Shown here piece by piece: positions 29,568-37,192 of a stretch of 64,000 nucleotides of DNA (within the stretch, counting starts at the first letter, position 1; the number at the start of each line of letters is the position of its first letter). The stretch is from positions 1-64,000 of the forward strand of contig NZ_JAKIKR010000016.1 in the NCBI RefSeq assembly GCF_023284025.1. The letters run 5' to 3'. Source of the stretch: Shewanella abyssi (GTDB lineage Bacteria > Pseudomonadota > Gammaproteobacteria > Enterobacterales > Shewanellaceae). A program made the translations under genes and the position numbers. The notes under the pieces were generated by a model, which saw only the letters and a list, made by a program, of their open reading frames with translations, searched no databases and was not told the origin of the DNA.

Positions 29568-30620
29568 ATGAATAAACCAAAGAATAATTCCACTACGCCA
29601 GCATCTGTGACGGCGAATAAATCTGCCCCAACGCTAGATAAAGGCATGCATCCGCGTAACCTTCACAATGGCGGCTATGACTTTCCAGCATTGATTAGCA
29701 GCTATGGCGAGCTTAAGCCGTTTGTGAGTACCAATGCATTTGGTAACTTATCGATAGACTTCGCTTTGCCCGAAGCGGTTAAGGCGCTCAATGCTGCTTT
29801 GCTTAAGCACCATTATGCTGTCAATGCCTGGGATATACCGTCAGGCTTTTTATGCCCTCCTATCCCTGGACGGGCTGATTATATCCATCATGTGGCCGAT
29901 CTACTCGCGGTCAAAAAATCGAACAAGAAGCGTGTACCTAAAGGTCACAAAATTCGGGCGCTGGATATTGGCACCGGGGCGAATGTTATTTATCCGCTGC
30001 TTGGGATCCAATCTTATGGCTGGCAGTTTGTGGGTAGCGATGTTGATCCCATTTCAATCAGCAATGGCCAACAGATTTTTGCTAATAATCCTGACTTGAG
30101 TAACAAATTTTCTGCTCGTTTACAGCGCAATGCACAACAGGTGTTTCAGGGGATTATTGGCAAAGGTGACCGTTTTGATCTCACCCTGTGTAACCCCCCA
30201 TTTCATGCATCTCTTGCCGAAGCTAACGCCGGTACAGCGCGCAAACTGACTAACCTTGCTGCTAACCGCGCGGCTAAATCTGGGCCGCAAAAGACTGCTG
30301 CAGTGGCAACAAATGATTCTGGGGTGCTTAATTTTGGTGGCCAGAAAGCGGAACTTTGGTGTGACGGTGGTGAGAAGCAGTTTTTGAATAACATGATTAC
30401 CGAAAGCCAAATCTTTGCTGAACAATGTTTGTGGTTCACGACCTTGGTCTCTAAGAAAGAGAACCTGAAGCCTGCGCAAGCGTTACTGCAAAAGGTCAAA
30501 GCCCGCGATGTTAAAGTGATTGATATGCACCAGGGTAATAAAATCAGCCGTATTTTAGCTTGGACATTTTTAACGCCCGAACAGCAACAGCTATGGCAGC
30601 AATATCGTGATCAACTCTAG
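29568..30620 (+). CDS. rlmF: 23S rRNA (adenine(1618)-N6)-methyltransferase
   Basis: SAM-dependent methyltransferase of 350 aa (E. coli RlmF/YbiN is 308). It methylates A1618 of 23S rRNA. The start of the conserved part is MHPRNLHNGGYDFPALI; SAM binding is ALDIGTGANVIYPLLG, and the adenine-N6 motif is LCNPPFHAS. An insert rich in Ala/Lys follows that motif. An in-frame GTG (29562) lies 6 bp upstream; the ATG at 29568 was preferred, with no strong RBS for either. Confidence 0.93.
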   Translation: MNKPKNNSTTPASVTANKSAPTLDKGMHPRNLHNGGYDFPALISSYGELKPFVSTNAFGNLSIDFALPEAVKALNAALLKHHYAVNAWDIPSGFLCPPIPGRADYIHHVADLLAVKKSNKKRVPKGHKIRALDIGTGANVIYPLLGIQSYGWQFVGSDVDPISISNGQQIFANNPDLSNKFSARLQRNAQQVFQGIIGKGDRFDLTLCNPPFHASLAEANAGTARKLTNLAANRAAKSGPQKTAAVATNDSGVLNFGGQKAELWCDGGEKQFLNNMITESQIFAEQCLWFTTLVSKKENLKPAQALLQKVKARDVKVIDMHQGNKISRILAWTFLTPEQQQLWQQYRDQL

Positions 30621-30775
30621 CTGAGTAAGCTGCCTTATAGTTAATCTGAAATTAAAGTCTTAAATAACTGGCTGAGCCATTTCAATTTCTTCACAACTTG
30701 GCCTAGACTCATAGCAATGTTATTGAGTTGATTGGACTTAGTTGTGAATTTTAAGTTAAAGCATCTGCTAGTAGG

Positions 30776-31114
30776 ATGGGTATATTTCTGCAGAAACCTG
30801 AGGTAAGAGCATCTCGGGGGGAGCTCGAGCGCTTAATTAGTGATGACTTTATGGAGTTTGCCGCCACAGGTTGTTGTTTTGGAAAAGCTGAAGTGCTCGC
30901 TCGATTACCGGATGAACGTGCGCCGTACATTGAAACTAGTCATTTTGAGGTTCGCGAGTTAACTGATGGACTTTGCCAGGTCCTCTACCGTGCTAAATTT
31001 AAAAAAGCCAATGACAACATCATCAGCTTTTCTATCCGAAGTTCACTTTGGCGTGGCCATCAAGAAGTATGGCAAATGGTATTTCACCAAGGCACACCTT
31101 GTAAGCCATTTTAA
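30776..31114 (+). CDS. DUF4440 domain protein
   Basis: Cytoplasmic protein of 112 aa with the NTF2-like pattern: LERLISDDFMEFAATGCCFGKAEVLARL, then YRAKFKK and a C-terminal SIRSSLWRGHQEVWQMVFHQGTP that is typical of the small DUF4440 group. Function is unknown. It converges with the regulator gene at 31123, leaving only 8 bp between stops. Confidence 0.8.
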   Translation: MGIFLQKPEVRASRGELERLISDDFMEFAATGCCFGKAEVLARLPDERAPYIETSHFEVRELTDGLCQVLYRAKFKKANDNIISFSIRSSLWRGHQEVWQMVFHQGTPCKPF

Positions 31115-31122
31115 GATTTAAC

Positions 31123-32028
31123 TTACTGTCCATTCCAGAGTAATTTACCGCAATCGGTCAAGTCATAGCCACCTAAAGTTGCAGCCAATTGCTGTGTTTG
31201 TGGCTCGGCAAGTAGATTGAATAAACGTTGCAGCTGACGTCTGAAGTAAATTCCTTGGGGCATAACAAAATCAAAAGACTCTGTTACCAATGGCACAAAG
31301 CTTAAACCGCTTTCAAGTGCGACTGATTGACAGCCGAAACCTATGTCTGCATCACTTCGAGCAATATACCCCGCCAGCTCTCGCTCGCTTTGCGCCACTA
31401 AACTCGAGTTTAACTGCTCAAATGTAGCCCCCTGCTTCATTAGCCACTGCTCCAAGTGTTGTTGGCTGCCAGCACCGGCTTGACGTGCAACCCAGCGCCA
31501 AGACTGTTGCGGTATTTTGTCCAGTTCTTGACAGCGATGATGCATATCGGACCGCATCATTAATCCTTGCTTACGGGTATAGCCATGCACCATCACCCAC
31601 TGCTGGTGATTGGCGTAGCCTTGCAGTAAAGCAGGGTGACGAACCGCACGCTCTTCAATACTGCCCCAATGTAGAGTACATACATCAGCATAACCACGTG
31701 ACAGCAGATCCAGCCCCAAACGGGAGCCAGTCGAACTATAGCTGATGAGTTCACTTTTACCGACTTGCGACATCATGCGAGCGACCAACATCGACAGCAA
31801 AGGATCATCGCTGCCGGTGATATGCATACGATCAGATAGCATACCGCTGTGACAAGAGTCCATGACCCAGCGGTCGATTAAAATTTTTGGGAAGAGCCAC
31901 TTGCCGGTAATTTTAGTCGCGGGGAGAATACGGTCATTCGCCATGGAATAGACTTTCTTCTCATTGAGATCAAGATACTCGGAGACCTGTCTAGCACTCA
32001 TGTAGATCAGTTCTGTTGGCTCAGTCAT
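31123..32028 (-). CDS. HTH plus periplasmic-binding-like regulator next to fdhD
   Basis: Protein of 301 aa. Residues ~8-55 form an excisionase/MerR-type winged helix (MSARQVSEYLDLNEKKVYSMANDRILPATKITGKWLFPK); residues ~75-290 resemble the PBP-like domain PF12727 related to molybdate-binding proteins (LLSMLVARMMSQVG, SDADIGFGCQSVALESGLSFVPLVTESFDFVMPQ). In such proteins the second domain is thought to sense molybdate or a pterin. It lies 45 bp downstream of fdhD and faces the formate dehydrogenase genes, so it may control them. Confidence 0.8.
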   Translation of the reverse strand: MTEPTELIYMSARQVSEYLDLNEKKVYSMANDRILPATKITGKWLFPKILIDRWVMDSCHSGMLSDRMHITGSDDPLLSMLVARMMSQVGKSELISYSSTGSRLGLDLLSRGYADVCTLHWGSIEERAVRHPALLQGYANHQQWVMVHGYTRKQGLMMRSDMHHRCQELDKIPQQSWRWVARQAGAGSQQHLEQWLMKQGATFEQLNSSLVAQSERELAGYIARSDADIGFGCQSVALESGLSFVPLVTESFDFVMPQGIYFRRQLQRLFNLLAEPQTQQLAATLGGYDLTDCGKLLWNGQ

Positions 32029-32073
32029 TTTTTATCCTTGTGGCGCAAAATCGTTTGGTCATTATTTAACGGG

Positions 32074-32913
32074 TTAAATGGCATCAAATTCAATGTTTTC
32101 AGCACCGTTGTAAACTAAAAAATGGCGGCCTTTCGCGCGAGCGATCATAGTGATCCCCAGTTGTTGTGCTAACTCTAGCCCCATTTGAGTGGCGCCACTG
32201 CGAGAAAGCAAAACAGGGATCCCCATCTTGGCGACCTTAATTACCATCTCAGAGGTTAAACGCCCAGTGGTATAGAACAGTTTGTTGTGACCGACGTCTT
32301 GATTAAGCCACATCTCGCCTGCAAGTGTATCCACCGCGTTGTGGCGACCGACATCTTCTACAAAACCTTTAATCTGGTCGCCTTGGCATAAACCGCAACC
32401 GTGTACGGCGCCAGCATTCTTATAGGTTTCGTTATAGGCATTAATGTTCTTAAGTAAGCTATAAATGGTGCTCTGCTTAATTTTTGGTGCCTGAAGGTTA
32501 ATTTCATCGAGGCCAGCCATAAAACCACCGTATACCGTCCCTTGGCCGCAACCTGAGGTGACTGTTTTTTCAGATAGTTTTTCATCTAAGTCTTCGGTTT
32601 TTTCACTGGTAATAATAGCGGCTGAGTTGACATCCCAATCGACAATGACAGACTCGAGCTTGCTCAGGTCAGAAATAAATCCCTGATTTTTAAGATAACC
32701 TAACGCAAGTGCTTCAGGTCTGGCGCCTAATGTCATTAAGGTCACAATAGGGCGCCAGTTTAAATAAACAGTGAGTGGGCGTTCGCAAGCAATAAACTTA
32801 TCTACTTTCTCGCCCTTTTCATTTATTGCGGTTACGGCAATGGTAAGAGGAACTTCAGTGTTGGTTTTGATTAAAGTTGGGTTGCTCTTGTTTGCTGTCA
32901 TAAGACCCGTCAT
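32074..32913 (-). CDS. fdhD: Formate dehydrogenase accessory sulfurtransferase FdhD
   Basis: Protein of 279 aa (E. coli FdhD 277). It passes sulfur from IscS to the bis-MGD cofactor, an essential step for formate dehydrogenase activity. VEDVGRHNAVDTLAGE and FYTTGRLTSEMVIKVAKMGIPVLLSRS are the family signatures. The usual CxxC loop reads SGCGQGT: Cys122 is kept but the second cysteine is glycine. A different CxxC (Cys173/Cys176, HGCGLCQGD) occurs further on. It is divergent from the DUF3305 operon. Confidence 0.94.
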   Translation of the reverse strand: MTGLMTANKSNPTLIKTNTEVPLTIAVTAINEKGEKVDKFIACERPLTVYLNWRPIVTLMTLGARPEALALGYLKNQGFISDLSKLESVIVDWDVNSAAIITSEKTEDLDEKLSEKTVTSGCGQGTVYGGFMAGLDEINLQAPKIKQSTIYSLLKNINAYNETYKNAGAVHGCGLCQGDQIKGFVEDVGRHNAVDTLAGEMWLNQDVGHNKLFYTTGRLTSEMVIKVAKMGIPVLLSRSGATQMGLELAQQLGITMIARAKGRHFLVYNGAENIEFDAI

Positions 32914-33078
32914 CAGTTATGAAAATTAAATTGCAGTTATTACTAAGCAATATCTGTACCTAACTTCATAGGGATATAAAGTTAGTGGCAGATCACATTA
33001 ATCGACAGTGAGTCGCCCTTTTATGTCCCATAGCAGATTGCTATTTGGACAAAATGTCCTAGTCTTTGGTGTGATTAG

Positions 33079-33092
33079 TTGATCTAGTTCAA
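33079..33092 (+). promoter_or_regulatory. Candidate FNR/EtrA site upstream of the DUF3305 operon
   Basis: TTGATCTAGTTCAA matches the FNR consensus TTGAT-N4-ATCAA at nine of ten defined positions. A weak -10-like CATATT at 33120-33125 puts the site near -45 of a putative start, near the usual class II position. It lies in the divergent fdhD/DUF3305 spacer. Confidence 0.5.
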
Positions 33093-33196
33093 ACTATTTT
33101 CACACAGGCATATGGCACACATATTGCTTTACTAAAGGAGTATTTATTTAGTTGGACTGTCATTTAGGCAGCCATCTCAGGCAAGACGGAGACTGA

Positions 33197-33667
33197 ATGC
33201 AACATACCGAAAGCCAATGGCCAATGTACGTTTCTCTTAAAAAGATTGAGAAACAAGTCGGAAGATGGACCTCAGTACAGTGGGAAGTAGACCAAATTCT
33301 CCCTGCCACCCACGCAGCACCAGAAGGTGCAACACTCGTCTTGCTAGAGCTGCATAAAGACGAACGCGGTAGCTACCGTATCAATATCGACATGGATAAC
33401 GCCATGTTGTACATCGTTTGTGATGAAAACCTTGAAGGCGACTGGATCCCTGCCGCCTTATCTGCTGATCAAAATGTTGCCGCCGGCTGCTTAGAAGGTG
33501 ATACCCCAGTACTTAATATCCCGATGCCACAAGCCATTGCCTGTTGGATTGAAGCGTTTATTACCCGTCATGGTGAAGTCGAAATCAGAGCGCATCGTCG
33601 CCAAAAGCACGTTAACCGCCGCAAAAATGAAGGTCCAAGTACTAATCATTTAGCAGGTGACTCATGA
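33197..33667 (+). CDS. DUF3305 domain protein, formate dehydrogenase-associated
   Basis: Cytoplasmic protein of 156 aa. The first two thirds (MYVSLKKIEKQVGRWTSVQWEVDQILP and LELHKDERGSYRINIDMDNAMLYIVCDE) are the DUF3305 pattern; the tail is basic (HRRQKHVNRRKNEG). Such genes occur almost only beside formate dehydrogenase operons; their role is unknown and maturation is a guess. It overlaps the DUF3306 gene by 4 bp (ATGA), implying translational coupling. Confidence 0.85.
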   Translation: MQHTESQWPMYVSLKKIEKQVGRWTSVQWEVDQILPATHAAPEGATLVLLELHKDERGSYRINIDMDNAMLYIVCDENLEGDWIPAALSADQNVAAGCLEGDTPVLNIPMPQAIACWIEAFITRHGEVEIRAHRRQKHVNRRKNEGPSTNHLAGDS

Positions 33668-34290
33668 GTGGCTTGCTGTCGCGCTGGAACTTGCGTCGAC
33701 AAAAAGTAGAGCAGGAAGCTGAAGCTGATCTAGAAGCACTCGAAGCCGCAGAGCAACAGGTAGTGGCTGAAACTACACCATCGGCAACCACTGCTTCAGC
33801 AGAGAGTTCCAGTGCTGAGGTTATTGAGCCTGATGAACCGAAACTGCTCACAGCCGAAGATCTTCCTGATCCCGAAAAGATTGAAGTTGGTGGTAGTTTT
33901 GCCAGTTTTATGGGAGCCAATGTCGATCCCGCCGCAAAATCAGCAGCGTTAAAAGCCCTTTGGAAACAGCCTCATTATAGTGAAATTGATGGGCTGCTTG
34001 ATTACGCACTGGACTACAGTAATCAACCCAAGTTGTCCGCAAAAGTCTCTGCTGAATTGGCCAAAAAAGTATTCCGTTATGTCGTTGAAGATAAAGATGA
34101 TGAGGAGGAAAACGAAATCGAAGCAGTTTCAGAGCTTGAGTCAGATGAGATGACTGCCGCTGAAAATACTGTTGAAACTGAAGTTGTTAGCGATACAAAA
34201 CAGGTATCGGACATTTTGGACGATAATGATGAAGAGTTGTCCCAAAATGAACCAGAGCACCCAGACGTTATAATAAACAAAGTTGTTTAA
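33664..34290 (+). CDS. DUF3306 domain protein, formate dehydrogenase-associated
   Basis: Protein of 208 aa. The start MSGLLSRWNLRRQKVEQEAE and the central LPDPEKIEVGGSFASFMGANVDPAAKSAALKALWKQPHYSEIDGLLDYALDY are the DUF3306 pattern. Both the linker and the C-terminal third are acidic and low in complexity, so probably disordered. Known only as a partner of DUF3305 and ferredoxin genes in formate dehydrogenase loci. It starts inside the end of the DUF3305 gene. Confidence 0.85.
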   Translation: MSGLLSRWNLRRQKVEQEAEADLEALEAAEQQVVAETTPSATTASAESSSAEVIEPDEPKLLTAEDLPDPEKIEVGGSFASFMGANVDPAAKSAALKALWKQPHYSEIDGLLDYALDYSNQPKLSAKVSAELAKKVFRYVVEDKDDEEENEIEAVSELESDEMTAAENTVETEVVSDTKQVSDILDDNDEELSQNEPEHPDVIINKVV

Positions 34291-34434
34291 CGTCAGTATA
34301 GAGTGTTTTTAATTCCACAATTTTGGTATGTGAATTGCTGTACCTAGTGCAAAGCTGGCGTTAACGATAAACGCACTAAATAAACAGCGAATACTAAGTA
34401 TAGAAGCAGCCAAAGAACTGTTCAGGAACGCAAT

Positions 34435-36114
34435 GTGAGCAATCGTGAAACACAAGTTGGACTCAAAGAGGTTCGACAGCAGGTCCTTGCTGGGACACAG
34501 GTTATTCAAAACCTAATCCCACCGACTGTTAGTTATACCACCGAGGGCAATGTGCTCGTTATCGGGCCAGAAGATTTGGCACGTTTAGCAGCCGACAAAT
34601 TGTCCCACATGGGCAAGTGCGCCATTTTGGCTAACGAAGCCATCACTAGCCAAGACGAGGCACATCTAGAGCTCGTCATGACTGCAGCCGAAGGTGTTGA
34701 GAGTTATTACAATAAACTCATCGAGGTAAAAGGTTTCTTGGGCCAGTTCCAAGTTAAGGTTGAACATGAAGAGGGCAGTGCGGATTTAAGTGTCGTTGCT
34801 ATTCGTAAACCGCATTTCGATCTGATCCTTGATTTAAGCATGAGTCCTTGTATTAACCTTGAAATGCTACCGCCTGGCTATTTTTATGTTGGCCAAGATC
34901 AGGTCAAACTGGCTGAAGCAGTTGAGCAATTACCCGATCTTATCGGTGAGTTCGACAAGCCGCGTTATGTCAAGGTCAATAGTGACATCTGTGCCCATAA
35001 CCGTAACGGTAATGAAGGTTGTACCCGCTGCTTGAATTTCTGCCCCGCGGATGCGATTGCCAGTGTTGAGAAAAAAATCGAAATCGATCCATACCTTTGT
35101 CATGGTGCGGGTAGTTGTACCAATGCGTGCCCAACCGGCGCCATTAGCTACGACTTACCGACGCCGCAATCTATGCATACCTACCTCAATAAGCTGGTGA
35201 CACGTTTTCGTTCACAGGCGCAAGTCGCACCAGTGGTGTTATTTCACGATATTGGTAAAGGTGCAGAGCTGGTCACTGAGCAACTCGCTGGCGATATTAT
35301 TCCTGTTGAAATGGAAGAGATCACCGTCGCCAGTGTTGATCATTGGCTATCGTCTCTTGCATGGGGCGCTCGTCAAATCTTGATCCTCAATACCGATGCA
35401 ACGGCACCTACGTTAACTCAAATGCTCAATGGCGAACTGGCATTAGCCAACGATATTCTTGATGAGATGGGGCAACCGCGTCGTATAAGCTTGATCAGCG
35501 AGCATCACTTAACGGAAGCGGGTGCAGATGAGTTATCTGAGCTACTAACTACCAGCGCCAGCTGGCCAGTGATTGTGCCAGCGGAATTTGCGGCGACCAC
35601 TAAGCGTGAAACGCTATATGAGGCAATCGATCACCTCAATGAGCAAGCAGCATCTGTCGATACTTGTTTGTCTCAGAGCAACATCCCTTATGGCCGCGTT
35701 AGCGTTAACACCGAGAGCTGCACCCTGTGTATGTCTTGTGTGGCAACCTGCCCAACCGCTGCGTTAACCGACGGCGGCGACCAGCCAGCACTACACTTTG
35801 TTGAGCAAGATTGTGTGCAATGTGGTTTGTGTGAAGCGGCCTGCCCTGAGAGAGTCATCAGCTTAACGCCTCAGGTTAATTTAGATAAAGCTGCGCGTCA
35901 GGCGCGTCAAACCCTGCATGAGGAACCCCCGTTTGAATGTATTACTTGCGGCACACCGTTCGCAACGCAATCCATGGTCAAACGGATGTTAGAAGTGGTA
36001 GGAACCCACAGTGCCTTCAGTGCCAACACACAGCGTTTAAAGATGTGTGGCGACTGTCGAGTAAAAGACATGTTTGAAGACATTCTTCAAGATCCTGAAC
36101 AGCAACTGCGATAA
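34435..36114 (+). CDS. Multi-cluster 4Fe-4S ferredoxin-type protein
   Basis: Protein of 559 aa, GTG start at 34435 with AGGA 8 bp upstream. Four ferredoxin-type cysteine groups are visible in two pairs: NEGCTRCLNFCP and GSCTNACPTGAI near residues 195-240, then CTLCMSCVATCPTA and CVQCGLCEAACPERV near residues 425-480. A CxxC pair (ITCGTPF, CGDC) near the C-terminus may bind zinc. It is the redox member of the DUF3305/3306/TorD accessory set before the formate dehydrogenase operons; an electron-transfer role in maturation or turnover is inferred. Confidence 0.85.
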   Translation: MSNRETQVGLKEVRQQVLAGTQVIQNLIPPTVSYTTEGNVLVIGPEDLARLAADKLSHMGKCAILANEAITSQDEAHLELVMTAAEGVESYYNKLIEVKGFLGQFQVKVEHEEGSADLSVVAIRKPHFDLILDLSMSPCINLEMLPPGYFYVGQDQVKLAEAVEQLPDLIGEFDKPRYVKVNSDICAHNRNGNEGCTRCLNFCPADAIASVEKKIEIDPYLCHGAGSCTNACPTGAISYDLPTPQSMHTYLNKLVTRFRSQAQVAPVVLFHDIGKGAELVTEQLAGDIIPVEMEEITVASVDHWLSSLAWGARQILILNTDATAPTLTQMLNGELALANDILDEMGQPRRISLISEHHLTEAGADELSELLTTSASWPVIVPAEFAATTKRETLYEAIDHLNEQAASVDTCLSQSNIPYGRVSVNTESCTLCMSCVATCPTAALTDGGDQPALHFVEQDCVQCGLCEAACPERVISLTPQVNLDKAARQARQTLHEEPPFECITCGTPFATQSMVKRMLEVVGTHSAFSANTQRLKMCGDCRVKDMFEDILQDPEQQLR

Positions 36115-36124
36115 GAGTTTAGCC

Positions 36125-36790
36125 ATGACCGAATTAGTAAGAGAAGTTTCAGAAAACGATCAGTTAAGAGCCGATATTTATCAGCTATTAGCTGCACTAT
36201 TACGTCGCCAGCCTAGCAGCGAATTATTGCAGTTCTTAGCAGGCTTAGAGATTGATGCCAATGACGGTAGCGATATGACCAAGGCTTGGGTTGGACTCAA
36301 GTTAGCGGCCGAGCAATTTACTTCTGAGCAGCTTGAGGATGAGTATTTTAATATCTTCCTCGGTGTAGGTAGTGGTGAAATATTACCTTATGGCAGCTGG
36401 TTTATGACAGGTTCACTGATGGATAAGCCATTAGCCTTGTTACGTACTGACCTAATGCAGCTTGGTTTTGAGCGCGAAGAGGAAGTGAAAGAGCCTGAAG
36501 ATCACGTAGCCGCTTTGTGTGAGGTGATGGGCACTTTGATCCTTGAGGCTCCTGGTTACCGTCAGCTTGCTTTCTATCAGCGCCATATGGGCAGCTGGAT
36601 AGCACGTTTTTGCGAGACGCTAGCCAAAACACCAAGTGCGGCGTTTTATGCCACGGTAGCGGAATTAGCGAAAGCATTTTTTGTTATTGAAGCAAACGAA
36701 TTTGAACAGTTAAGTTTAAACATTCCGGTTAACTGCCCTGGCAGCGAAGAGGAAAAAATTGAACCAAGCACTAACGAACTGGCTTCGTAA
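36125..36790 (+). CDS. TorD/DmsD-family molybdoenzyme chaperone
   Basis: Helical protein of 221 aa in the TorD family (DQLRADIYQLLAALLRRQPS, EDEYFNIFLGVGSGEILPYGSWF, EPEDHVAALCEVMGTLI, with the conserved E-P-x-D-H motif). Such chaperones bind the Tat leader of a molybdoenzyme and help cofactor insertion; here the clients are presumably the FdhA proteins encoded downstream. The frame is open back to 36074 inside the ferredoxin gene, but the ATG at 36125 starts the domain. Confidence 0.88.
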   Translation: MTELVREVSENDQLRADIYQLLAALLRRQPSSELLQFLAGLEIDANDGSDMTKAWVGLKLAAEQFTSEQLEDEYFNIFLGVGSGEILPYGSWFMTGSLMDKPLALLRTDLMQLGFEREEEVKEPEDHVAALCEVMGTLILEAPGYRQLAFYQRHMGSWIARFCETLAKTPSAAFYATVAELAKAFFVIEANEFEQLSLNIPVNCPGSEEEKIEPSTNELAS

Positions 36791-36823
36791 GTCATCGTCA
36801 GTGTAAGTCATCGTCAGTGTAAG
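36787..36823 (+). repeat. Two-copy 16-bp tandem repeat at the TorD stop codon
   Basis: GTAAGTCATCGTCAGT occurs twice in direct succession (36787-36802, 36803-36818) plus five bases of a third copy. The TorD stop TAA lies in the first copy. It appears to be a recent local duplication. Confidence 0.8.
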
Positions 36824-36831
36824 GCTGAATT

Positions 36832-36864
36832 TATGCCTGCTGAGAAATCCACTTAGCAGGTATA
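36832..36864 (+). terminator. Stem-loop between the accessory genes and fdh operon 1
   Basis: TATGCCTGCT (36832-36841) pairs with AGCAGGTATA (36855-36864) with one G-U pair. The following TATAAAAAAC is A-rich. It could end the accessory transcript or process it ahead of the Tat-protein gene. Confidence 0.45.
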
Positions 36865-36959
36865 TAAAAAACAGGGAGCATTCCCTACATTAATCGAGTG
36901 AGACGTTTAGCTTTATTTAAACCTATCATCTCAATATCTGTAAAACCAAAGGAGACACT

Positions 36960-37157
36960 ATGAAGAAGCAAGCTTCCGACATGGGTCGTCGTCAACTGCT
37001 TAAAGCATTGGCGATCGGCAGCGCTGCAGGCGTTGTGGCAACCGCCAGCGGTCAAGCGATAGCGGCGACGCCAGAAGTTGCACCTGCTGCGAAAGGCGAT
37101 GGCTATCAAGAGTCCGATCATGTTCGTAGTTATTACGCGTCGTTACGCACTAAATAA
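36960..37157 (+). CDS. Small twin-arginine protein of formate dehydrogenase operon 1
   Basis: A 65-aa protein with a Tat-type leader: MGRRQLLKALAIGSAAG followed by TASGQAIAATPE. The mature remainder (~35 aa) ends GYQESDHVRSYYASLRTK. It corresponds to the formate-dehydrogenase-region Tat proteins found before fdhA in many proteobacteria; function unknown. AAAGGAG precedes the ATG. Another copy precedes fdhA of operon 2. Confidence 0.85.
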   Translation: MKKQASDMGRRQLLKALAIGSAAGVVATASGQAIAATPEVAPAAKGDGYQESDHVRSYYASLRTK

Positions 37158-37192
37158 GCGTTTCGTAGTCAATAATTAAAGGAGAGTGTGTG

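Noticed and set aside
30120..30499. Minus-strand open frames inside rlmF
   Set aside because: They are antisense to a clearly coding gene and lack start signals or family features.
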